Shown here: positions 40,791 to 48,079 of the stretch, one piece after another | How positions within the stretch are numbered: position 1 is the first letter of the stretch | Layout: the number at the start of each line of letters is the position of its first letter | From: JAGKXB01 sp964498835 | Lineage (GTDB): Bacteria; Pseudomonadota; Gammaproteobacteria; Burkholderiales; Burkholderiaceae_D | Length of the DNA stretch: 49,682 nucleotides | Assembly (NCBI GenBank): GCA_964498835.1 | Contig: CAZCIX010000012.1 | Coordinates: 1-49,682, forward strand | Reading direction: 5' to 3' | Notes under the pieces: generated by a model | What the model was told of the DNA's origin: nothing | The model's input: the letters and a program-made list of their open reading frames with translations, nothing else | Database searches by the model: none | Program-made: the position numbers and the translations under genes

Positions 40791-42857
40791 ATGAATGTCT
40801 TTTTTGAAGAATCAGGCGATTTCAAAGTCGGAACAATCTTGTCCCAGGCGGGTGAGGCGTATCAGGTGGAATTGAGCAGCGGCAAGCGATCCAAGGTGAA
40901 AGCCAGGGATGTGTTGTTGCAATTTGCGACCCCAGCGCCGGCTGAATTGATGACCGATGCGCAGGCATTGGCGCAAGAGATTGATCTGGATTTTTTATGG
41001 GAAGTGGCCGGGCAAGAAGAGTTTGCTTATACAGACTTAGGACAGGAATATTTTGGCCATACACTGTTGCCGCATGAGGCAGCGGGTTTGTTGTTGCGTT
41101 TGCATGCTGCGCCTATTTATTTTTACAAAAAAGGCAAAGGGCGTTATAAGGCGGCACCAGAAACTGCTTTGAAAGCAGCACAGGCTGGGATCGAAAAAAA
41201 GAAGCAGCAGGCGTTGATACAACAGCAATATGTGGAGCAACTCAAAGCCCAGCAGTTGCCCGATGCCATGAAGTCGCTGGTGCAGCAGTTGTTGTTCAAA
41301 CCCGATAAAAACAGTATTGAATACAAAGCGTTAGAGGCAGCTTGCATGGATTTGCAGGTCAATCCATCGCGCTTGATGTTGCAGGTTGGTGGTATTGCTA
41401 CACCAAAAGAATTGCATCTATCAAAGTTTTTGTTTGAATACTTTCCCAAAGGCACCGGTTTTTCTGCTGCGTTGGAAGCTGTCTTGCCCAATGTACAAAG
41501 TTTGCCGTCGGCAAACGTGCAGGCATTTTCGATTGACGATGTGACGACAACGGAAATCGATGACGCGTTTTCCGTCACGCAATTGTCGGATGGTATGTGG
41601 CGCATCGGGATTCATATTGCCGCGCCTGCTTTGGGTATCAAACCAGGCGATGCGATTGACACGATTGCTCGCCAGCGTATGTCTACCGTGTATATGCCGG
41701 GCGACAAAATTACTATGTTGCCGGATGCCGTGGTGGAGGCGTATACCCTTGCGGAAGGCAAGGCTTGTCCTGCTCTGTCTTTGTATGTCACGTTAAATCC
41801 ACAAAACTTGGATGGTTCAGAAGATTGGACGATAGTGAGTACCGAAACGAAGGTGGAAATGGTCCATATCGCCAGCAATTTGCGGCATAACAATTTGGAT
41901 GCCTTCGTTACAGAAGAGAATCTGGCTGCTGGTGCGGCTGATTATCCTTACAAAGCAGAGATAGCCGTTTTGTGGCAGTGGATTCAAATGCTGGAAAAAA
42001 GGCGGATGGCCAAGCGTGAAAGTTTTGGTTTACGGCCAGAGCAAAACAATCGCATGGATTTTAATTTTTATGTCGATGATGACGTCGTGACGATTACCCC
42101 TAGAAAGCGTGGTGCGCCGCTGGATAAAATCGTTGCGGAGTTGATGATTTTTGCTAATAGCACTTGGGGTAAATTGCTGCATGAGCATGGCGTGCAGGGT
42201 ATTTATCGCGCTCAAGGCGGCGGCGTGGCTGGGGGTGGCTGGGCTGCCAGAATGCAAGTGCGCATGTTGGCGCATGCGGCACCGCATCAGGGGTTGGGTG
42301 TGGATCAATATACCTGGAGTACTTCGCCTTTGCGCCGTTATCCCGATTTGATTAATCAATGGCAGATACTGGCTTGTATTGAACATGGCGTCACTGCACC
42401 ATTGGCGGCACCTTTTAAACCAAAAGATGCGCAATTATTTGCCATCATTTCTGCTTTCGATGCAGTGTATGCGGCGTATGCGGATTTTCAGTCGAGCATG
42501 GAGCGTTATTGGTGTTTGCGCTGGTTGGCGCAGGAAGAGATGAGGCAGGCGGAAGCTGTTGTGTTGAAAGAAGATGTGTTGCGCTTGGTGAGTATTCCTT
42601 TGATCGTTAAATTGCCTGGTATCCCACCGATGGCGCGTGGTACGTCAGTAGTGTTGGAATTGATCGACTGGGATGAAGTCGATTTGAGCATTCAGGCACG
42701 TTTATTGCATGTCATTGCTGCTTCTGAAATAGCGGAAATAGCGGGAATAGAAGAAATACCAGAAATGTCAGTAGATGTAGTTGATGTAGTAGATGCAGGT
42801 AATGTATTGAATGTAGTCCCTGATACAACCCACACTGATGTTGTGATTCAAGCGTGA
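40791..42857 (+). CDS. RNB-domain (RNase II/VacB-family) exoribonuclease
   Basis: The 688-residue product degrades single-stranded RNA 3' to 5' by family analogy. The RNB catalytic domain is visible from about residue 245: FSIDDVTTTEIDDAFSVTQL holds the metal-binding aspartates, followed by MSTVYMPGDKITMLPDAVVE, IYRAQGGG and TSPLRRYPDLINQWQ, with an S1-like segment near residue 600-640. The tail from about residue 645 is low complexity (AEIAGIEEIPEMSVDVVDVV) and encoded by short degenerate repeats. In Burkholderiales this gene usually follows ubiC. It overlaps the next gene by four bases (GTGA). Confidence 0.93.
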   Translation: MNVFFEESGDFKVGTILSQAGEAYQVELSSGKRSKVKARDVLLQFATPAPAELMTDAQALAQEIDLDFLWEVAGQEEFAYTDLGQEYFGHTLLPHEAAGLLLRLHAAPIYFYKKGKGRYKAAPETALKAAQAGIEKKKQQALIQQQYVEQLKAQQLPDAMKSLVQQLLFKPDKNSIEYKALEAACMDLQVNPSRLMLQVGGIATPKELHLSKFLFEYFPKGTGFSAALEAVLPNVQSLPSANVQAFSIDDVTTTEIDDAFSVTQLSDGMWRIGIHIAAPALGIKPGDAIDTIARQRMSTVYMPGDKITMLPDAVVEAYTLAEGKACPALSLYVTLNPQNLDGSEDWTIVSTETKVEMVHIASNLRHNNLDAFVTEENLAAGAADYPYKAEIAVLWQWIQMLEKRRMAKRESFGLRPEQNNRMDFNFYVDDDVVTITPRKRGAPLDKIVAELMIFANSTWGKLLHEHGVQGIYRAQGGGVAGGGWAARMQVRMLAHAAPHQGLGVDQYTWSTSPLRRYPDLINQWQILACIEHGVTAPLAAPFKPKDAQLFAIISAFDAVYAAYADFQSSMERYWCLRWLAQEEMRQAEAVVLKEDVLRLVSIPLIVKLPGIPPMARGTSVVLELIDWDEVDLSIQARLLHVIAASEIAEIAGIEEIPEMSVDVVDVVDAGNVLNVVPDTTHTDVVIQA

Positions 42858-43741
42858 AATATACTGTGAAAAATACATTATTGATGTTTGCCATCGCCTG
42901 TTCGGTGATGGTACATAGCACATTGTTGATGCTGGATTTTGTACAGCCTAAGCCGTTGCGCTTGCAATCGGATCCCGCGCTAGAAGTTATTCTGGTACAC
43001 GCAAAACAGGATAAAAAGCCATTGAAGGCTGATGCCCTGGCGCAAGCTAATCTGGAGGGCGGCGCACCTACCGGATCGGAAAAAGCGGGTGCACCTTTGT
43101 CCGAACCGCCTATGCAGGCATCGCAACGTCGGATTTCAGAATTGGAACAAAAGCAACAGCAATTGTTGGCACAAATTAAGAACGATAGCGCGATCAAGCT
43201 GCCCAAAATGGATGAAAAAAATCAGCTGAAGAAGCCTGCTACACCTGATAATCCAACGCCAGTCACAACCCCAGTTCCCTTACCTGTTCCAACCAATCAA
43301 CGCCCTACCGTCTCGAAAATGGCCGCAGAGATTACCCAAACCATAGAAAGTCAAAGCAAACGGCCACGTAAAACGTTTATTACTGTGAATACGCAGGAAG
43401 TCGGGTATGCGATGTATTACAAAGCGTTGCAAAAGCGAATAGAACAAGTGGGAACGTTTAATTTTCCACAAAAAGATGGCAAAAAGTTATATGGGAAATT
43501 GATGGTTTATATCCCCGTATTTCAGGATGGCACAATTTATCAAAAAGATGGCGGAGCGCGGATTGAAGTGTCTTCCGGCATTCCAGAACTGGATCAAGCA
43601 GCATTGGATATCGTGAGGCGTGCTGCGCCTTTTGGCCGTTTTCCGTCCAATATGCGGGCCACCGATCAAGATGATTTGTGGGTCATTGTCACGCGTTTTA
43701 ACTTTACGCGGGAACAGGGTTTGGAAACGGAGTTGCGGTGA
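42854..43741 (+). CDS. TonB-like energy transducer
   Basis: The 295-residue product has one N-terminal membrane anchor (LLMFAIACSVMVHSTLLML), a Pro/Gln/Lys-rich spacer with a short coiled-coil (ISELEQKQQQLLAQIKND), and a C-terminal TonB-like domain (YKALQKRIEQVGTFNFPQKD, VYIPVFQDGTIYQKDGGARI, DQAALDIVRRAAPFGRFPS). TonB carries proton-motive force to outer membrane receptors. The spacing and position after an RNB gene suggest a partner other than ExbBD-linked iron uptake, but that is inference. It uses GTG 42854 overlapping the upstream stop. Confidence 0.88.
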   Translation: MKYTVKNTLLMFAIACSVMVHSTLLMLDFVQPKPLRLQSDPALEVILVHAKQDKKPLKADALAQANLEGGAPTGSEKAGAPLSEPPMQASQRRISELEQKQQQLLAQIKNDSAIKLPKMDEKNQLKKPATPDNPTPVTTPVPLPVPTNQRPTVSKMAAEITQTIESQSKRPRKTFITVNTQEVGYAMYYKALQKRIEQVGTFNFPQKDGKKLYGKLMVYIPVFQDGTIYQKDGGARIEVSSGIPELDQAALDIVRRAAPFGRFPSNMRATDQDDLWVIVTRFNFTREQGLETELR

Positions 43742-43773
43742 TTTCTAGCCATGTTTGGATGCACTGCGTAAGT

Positions 43774-43863
43774 CACTGGGTCCCCGACTAAAGTACTCGG
43801 GACGACGATTTTAAGGGTGTCCGTATTACCGTCGTTCCCGCGGTTTTAGGCGGGAACCCAGTG
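43774..43863. repeat. 90-bp palindromic repeat between tonB and aroE
   Basis: Ends are inverted (CACTGGGT at 43774-43781, ACCCAGTG at 43856-43863) and the inner parts too (ACGACG at 43802-43807, CGTCGT at 43830-43835). The second half holds its own perfect hairpin TTCCCGC/GCGGGAA (43835-43841, 43850-43856). It looks like two head-to-head copies of a dispersed extragenic palindrome of the CACTGGGT...CGGGA.CGACG type seen in betaproteobacteria. It could affect mRNA ends but lacks a T-run. Confidence 0.75.
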
Positions 43864-43911
43864 TCTTATCAATAAATATAGTGAAATGAAATAGCAAAAT
43901 GGTGAATCAAC

Positions 43912-44739
43912 ATGCCTGACCAATATGGAGTAATTGGCAATCCAATTGCACACAGCAAATCCCCCGAAATCCATGCGCATTTTGCTGTGCAGACTGGGCA
44001 GGATATGGTGTATCAGCGCGTATTGGCACCGTTGCAGGAATTTCCCCAATCGTTGGCTCAGTTTGTTGCTGAAGGCGGCAAAGGTATGAATGTCACGGTG
44101 CCATTTAAGTTGGAAGCGTTTGCGCTGGCCGATGTTGTGACGGAACGTGCGCGCGTGGCGGGTGCGGTGAATACGCTGACATTCGAGGATGGCCACATTT
44201 TTGGTGACAATACGGACGGTGTCGGGCTGGTGACGGATATTGTGTGTAACGCCAAGGTTTCATTGACTGGCAAGCGGGTATTGTTGCTGGGTGCGGGTGG
44301 CGCTGCGCGTGGGGTGATTTTGCCCTTGATGCAGGAGCGTCCTGCTGAAATCGTGCTGGCGAATCGCACTGTGGAAAAGGCGGTCGAATTAGCGCAGTTT
44401 TTTTCGCAGTATGGCGTGATTCATGCCAGTGATTTTGATGCTTTGCAGGGACCATTTGACGTGATTATCAACGCCACTGCAGCGAGTTTGGCAGCGCAAA
44501 TGCCGCCTGTTGCAGCGGATTTATTTCATCCACAGGTTTCACCAGTGTTTGTGTTAGACATGATGTATGGCAAACAACAAAGTCCATTCCTGCAGTTCGC
44601 CGTTCAGCATGGTGCTGTGGTGCGAGATGGTTTGGGCATGTTGGTCGAGCAGGCGGCGGAAGCGTTTTTTATCTGGCGCGGTGTGCGGCCTGATACCAGT
44701 GCTATTTATGCCCAATTGCATGCACAGTTGCATGTTTAA
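43912..44739 (+). CDS. aroE: Shikimate 5-dehydrogenase
   Basis: AroE reduces 3-dehydroshikimate with NADPH. The 275-residue product has the substrate domain (QYGVIGNPIAHSKSPEIHAH, MNVTVPFKLEAFALAD with the catalytic lysine, DNTDGVGLVTD with the catalytic aspartate) and the nucleotide domain (VLLLGAGGAARGVILPLM). It follows the palindromic repeat and is followed at 44781 by a partial copy of the same repeat, while mtgA comes after; aroE and mtgA are commonly adjacent in this group. Confidence 0.97.
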   Translation: MPDQYGVIGNPIAHSKSPEIHAHFAVQTGQDMVYQRVLAPLQEFPQSLAQFVAEGGKGMNVTVPFKLEAFALADVVTERARVAGAVNTLTFEDGHIFGDNTDGVGLVTDIVCNAKVSLTGKRVLLLGAGGAARGVILPLMQERPAEIVLANRTVEKAVELAQFFSQYGVIHASDFDALQGPFDVIINATAASLAAQMPPVAADLFHPQVSPVFVLDMMYGKQQSPFLQFAVQHGAVVRDGLGMLVEQAAEAFFIWRGVRPDTSAIYAQLHAQLHV

Positions 44740-44780
44740 TATTATTTTTAATCTGGGGTTTTCCATTAGACCTGATTAAT

Positions 44781-44800
44781 TAAACCCGCGGGAACGACGG
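44781..44800 (-). repeat. Partial copy of the tonB-aroE palindromic repeat
   Basis: These 20 bases match the reverse complement of 43829-43848 with one mismatch (core GCGGGAACGACGG). aroE therefore lies between related repeat pieces. The rest of the repeat is absent. Confidence 0.7.
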
Positions 44801-44859
44801 GGAAGTTAAGATAATCTCGGTTAATTGTAGATTTTTTACGTATTTTGGCAGGAGCTGTG

Positions 44860-45546
44860 TTGGGTAAGTTATTGATCCGAATAGGTTTATTGCTGCTGGC
44901 CGCTGTATTGTTGTTGCAGTTATATTTTTTCTTCCAGATCGCCTGGTGGCGGGATCACAATCCGACCTCCACCAGTTTTATGCGTCAGCAATTGTCTTTG
45001 TTGCAGGAAAAAGATCCTGATGCAAAATTGCAACATCACTGGGTGCCTTACAACCGGATTTCCAAGCATTTAAAACGCGCCATCATTGCGTCGGAAGACA
45101 GTCATTTTTCTGAGCATGAGGGTGTGGATTGGGATGCGTTGTTGAAGGCGTATGAGAAAAATGCGAAAAAAGGCAAAGTAGTGGCGGGTGGTTCCACCAT
45201 TACTCAGCAACTGGCTAAAAATCTGTTTTTATCCGGCGAACGCAATTATCTGCGCAAGGGACAAGAGTTGGTCATTACGTATATGCTCGAATTTTGGATG
45301 GATAAAGAGCGTATTTTCGAGATTTATTTGAATGTGGTTGAGTTTGGGCGGGGGGTATTTGGTGCGGAGGCCGCTGCGCATCGTTATTATGGCGTCGCAG
45401 CGAGTAACTTGAGCCCAGCGCAGGCAGCCAAATTGGCGGTGATGTTGCCAAACCCACGTTTTTTCGAGAAACGTCAGAATTCAGCATATTTAGCCCGCCG
45501 CACCAATTTGATTTTGTGGCGCATGCGGTCAGCGGAATTACCTTGA
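44860..45546 (+). CDS. mtgA: Monofunctional peptidoglycan transglycosylase
   Basis: MtgA polymerises lipid II into glycan strands. The 228-residue product has an N-terminal membrane anchor (IRIGLLLLAAVLLLQLYFFF) and a GT51 domain: IIASEDSHFSEHEGVDWDAL with the catalytic glutamate, GGSTITQQLAKNLFLS, WMDKERIFEIYLNVVEFGRG and FGAEAAAHRYYGV. No ATG fits; AGGAG (44850-44854) is five bases before TTG 44860, so TTG is preferred to GTG 44857 or TTG 44845. A string of degenerate 9-base repeats follows the stop. Confidence 0.95.
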   Translation: MGKLLIRIGLLLLAAVLLLQLYFFFQIAWWRDHNPTSTSFMRQQLSLLQEKDPDAKLQHHWVPYNRISKHLKRAIIASEDSHFSEHEGVDWDALLKAYEKNAKKGKVVAGGSTITQQLAKNLFLSGERNYLRKGQELVITYMLEFWMDKERIFEIYLNVVEFGRGVFGAEAAAHRYYGVAASNLSPAQAAKLAVMLPNPRFFEKRQNSAYLARRTNLILWRMRSAELP

Positions 45547-45580
45547 TTACTGTGATTACCGTGATTGCTTTGATCGCCTT
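45545..45580 (+). repeat. Degenerate 9-bp tandem repeat after mtgA
   Basis: Four units, GATTACTGT, GATTACCGT, GATTGCTTT, GATCGCCTT, start on the mtgA stop codon. In the +1 frame they would code for a short hydrophobic tail; a frameshift-generated extension of MtgA is possible but unsupported. Confidence 0.55.
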
Positions 45581-45621
45581 GTAATAAATTAATTAATAAA
45601 AAATTCTATAAAGAACGACGC

Positions 45622-46587
45622 ATGATTAATGTCTTTGTTTTGCAAAATGGCCGCTTGAATCAAGTGCCTATCGCCAGTCGTGCTGACTTGGAAAAGGTTG
45701 AACCAGTGTGGGTGGATTTGACGGATCCGAGTGAGGATGAATATCTTTGGGTCAAGAACATTTATGGCGTGACTTTGCCGGATGAAGATGAAGTCAAGGA
45801 TATTGAAGCGTCGGCGCGTTATTACGAAGCGGAAAATGGCGACTTGCATTTGCGAACCGACTTCTTGATTGAAGAGGATGATGGCCCTTCACGCATCGTC
45901 ACGGTGGCGTTCATCTTGGCTAAAAACATGCTGTTTTCCGTTCACACTGATGATTTGCCCGTGTTCCGCTTAGTACGTATGCGGGCGCGTTCGCGGCCAG
46001 GTTCGATTGGTGACTATAGAGATGTGTTGTTGGATTTGTATGCCACCGATGCTGAATATTCCGCCGATGCCTTGGAAGGAATTTATCAGAATCTGGAAGA
46101 GGTTAGCAGTTGGGTGCTGCAAAAAGAATTTACTGATCAAGATGCAGCGGCAGCGCTGAATGCGATTGCACAAGAAGAGGATTTGAATGGCCGTATTCGC
46201 CGTAACATGATGGATACCCGTCGTGCTGTCAGCTTTTTAATGCGTGGTCGTTTGTTGAATAAGGATCAATTTGAGGAGGCGCGGCAGATTTTACGGGATA
46301 TTGAATCGCTGGATGGTCACACGTCTTTCTTGTTCGATAAGATCAACTTTTTGATGGATGCCACGGTTGGTTTCATTAACATCAACCAGAACAAGATTAT
46401 CAAAATTTTTTCCGTCGCCAGCGTAGCATTTTTGCCGCCTACCTTGATTGCCAGCATCTATGGCATGAACTTCAAAATATTGCCGGAATTGCAGTGGGAT
46501 TTGGGGTATCCGCTGGCGTTAGTCCTGATGTTGATCAGCGCGATTGCGCCGTTTTGGTATTTCCGGCGGCGTGGGTGGTTGCATTGA
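45622..46587 (+). CDS. corA: Magnesium/cobalt transporter CorA
   Basis: CorA is the main pentameric Mg2+ channel of many bacteria. The 321-residue product has a large cytoplasmic domain (MINVFVLQNGRLNQVPIASR to about 255) with coiled helices, then two C-terminal transmembrane segments; the selectivity motif YGMN is at the end of the first (FLPPTLIASIYGMNF), and the tail RRRGWLH is basic. It is intact. Its last 53 bases overlap the 3' end of the TPR gene on the other strand. Confidence 0.97.
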   Translation: MINVFVLQNGRLNQVPIASRADLEKVEPVWVDLTDPSEDEYLWVKNIYGVTLPDEDEVKDIEASARYYEAENGDLHLRTDFLIEEDDGPSRIVTVAFILAKNMLFSVHTDDLPVFRLVRMRARSRPGSIGDYRDVLLDLYATDAEYSADALEGIYQNLEEVSSWVLQKEFTDQDAAAALNAIAQEEDLNGRIRRNMMDTRRAVSFLMRGRLLNKDQFEEARQILRDIESLDGHTSFLFDKINFLMDATVGFININQNKIIKIFSVASVAFLPPTLIASIYGMNFKILPELQWDLGYPLALVLMLISAIAPFWYFRRRGWLH

Positions 46588-48079
46588 TTGTCAACAATTC
46601 CCGCTGAACATCCCTCATCACGCCACTCCAATCGCCAATTGCTGCTTGCCTAAACAAACGTGCCGATGGATACCAAGGACTGTCGTTTCGATTGGTCAAC
46701 CAGCGCCAGTCGGCACTAAACGGTAGCAATATCCAGACAGGTTTGCCCATGGCGCCGGCTAGATGGGCGATTGAGGTGTCGACGGTGATGACTAAATCCA
46801 TTAAATCAACCAATGCGGCGGTGTCTGAAAAATCTTTTAATTCATTGCCGATAAAGGCGATATCAATTTTGTTTTGTTGATTAAGCTGGGTGAGTAATGC
46901 TTGATCGCTGGGACGTAATTCTTTTTGCAGGCAGTGAAATTGCATTGGTAAGGCTGTCTGGCTTTGCTTGTTGATGAGGGGGAGAAAATCAGATAGCGGG
47001 ATGGAGCGATTTTTATCGTCTTTGTGGATGGAATTACCACTCCACACTAGGCCAATGCGCGGCAAGGTTGTGTGGCCCAGTTTGTTTTTCCATTTGGCTT
47101 TGTGCAGTGCATCGGGTTTGACGTAATGGGTTGCTTGTTCAGGTTGGGGAGAGCCCATCAAGCGTTTGCAGCGCAGCAAAATCTTGCCAATCAAAGAGTG
47201 ATTAGCCTCTTCAACAACATTACCAAAAGGAATCGAATCTAAATTCGTATCAAAAACCAAAGGCAGGCTGAGTAAGGGGCAATGGAAATCAAACGCTGGC
47301 AAGGTTTCGCCCCTGGCGATGATGTGTGAAACGCCTGTCACATCGCGTAATAGTGTTTTTAGCGTTGGCTGTACTTCTAGAATCACTGTAGCGCCTAATG
47401 CAGCGACTTGTTGCGCGTATTGGCAGAATTGAATCGTGTCACCTAACCCTTGTTCTGCATGTAGCAGAATGGTTTTGTTGCGTAGGGGTTCTTTTCCCAG
47501 CCATAAAGGTTGCGTAAAGTTACGTTGCGTATGCATAAATGCCTTTGCCTTCCAACGCCATTCATGTTTTTGCCAACCCAGCGCAAAATCGCCCATGCTC
47601 AGCCTGCAAACACCTTCATTCCAATGCGCTTCGGCATACTCAGGATTGATTTCTAATGCCTTGGTGAAACTGGCGATTGCTTCTTCAAATCGATTCAATT
47701 TGATCAAAACCGCGCCACGATTGGAGTGAGCGTCAACGTAATCAGGTTGTGCTGCTAGTGCCTGATCGTAGCGGCTTAATGCTTCATGAAAACGATTGAA
47801 ATGGACTAACGCACTACCAAGATTAGACAGCGTTTGCGCATGATCGGGTTGTATCGTCAACGCATATTCAAAACTGGCCAGTGCTTCATCAAAACGCTGT
47901 AAATTTGCTAAAGCCGCACCATGGTTAAAAATAGTGGGGACATGATTGGGTTGTAACTTCAATGCCTGTTCGTAGCTTTCCAGTGCTTCTGCAAAACGTT
48001 GTGCATTCAATAAAGCTGTGCCTTGCTTGGACAGGACGTCGGCATCGTTGGTAACCACATTGTTTGGTTGATCATTCAT
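46535..48079 (-). CDS. TPR-glycosyltransferase-9-like protein (paralogue 1)
   Basis: The 514-residue product has four full TPR repeats of 34 residues (about 12-147; e.g. GAALANLQRFDEALASFEYA) plus a partial fifth, then a glycosyltransferase-9/heptosyltransferase-like domain: LLHAEQGLGDTIQFCQYAQQ (sugar nucleotide binding), GLVWSGNSIHKDDKNRSIPL and VDTSIAHLAGAMGKPVWILL. It likely transfers or senses sugars, possibly on flagellin or surface glycans, but no acceptor is indicated. ATG 48079 overlaps the stop of paralogue 2 (ATGA), so they form an operon. Its last 18 residues or so are coded by DNA antisense to corA. Confidence 0.9.
   Translation of the reverse strand: MNDQPNNVVTNDADVLSKQGTALLNAQRFAEALESYEQALKLQPNHVPTIFNHGAALANLQRFDEALASFEYALTIQPDHAQTLSNLGSALVHFNRFHEALSRYDQALAAQPDYVDAHSNRGAVLIKLNRFEEAIASFTKALEINPEYAEAHWNEGVCRLSMGDFALGWQKHEWRWKAKAFMHTQRNFTQPLWLGKEPLRNKTILLHAEQGLGDTIQFCQYAQQVAALGATVILEVQPTLKTLLRDVTGVSHIIARGETLPAFDFHCPLLSLPLVFDTNLDSIPFGNVVEEANHSLIGKILLRCKRLMGSPQPEQATHYVKPDALHKAKWKNKLGHTTLPRIGLVWSGNSIHKDDKNRSIPLSDFLPLINKQSQTALPMQFHCLQKELRPSDQALLTQLNQQNKIDIAFIGNELKDFSDTAALVDLMDLVITVDTSIAHLAGAMGKPVWILLPFSADWRWLTNRNDSPWYPSARLFRQAAIGDWSGVMRDVQRELLTINATTHAAGNTKTAQSR

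Noticed and set aside
43774..43863. Insertion sequence remnant before aroE
   Set aside because: No transposase fragment or target duplication is seen; a dispersed extragenic palindrome explains the inverted structure better.
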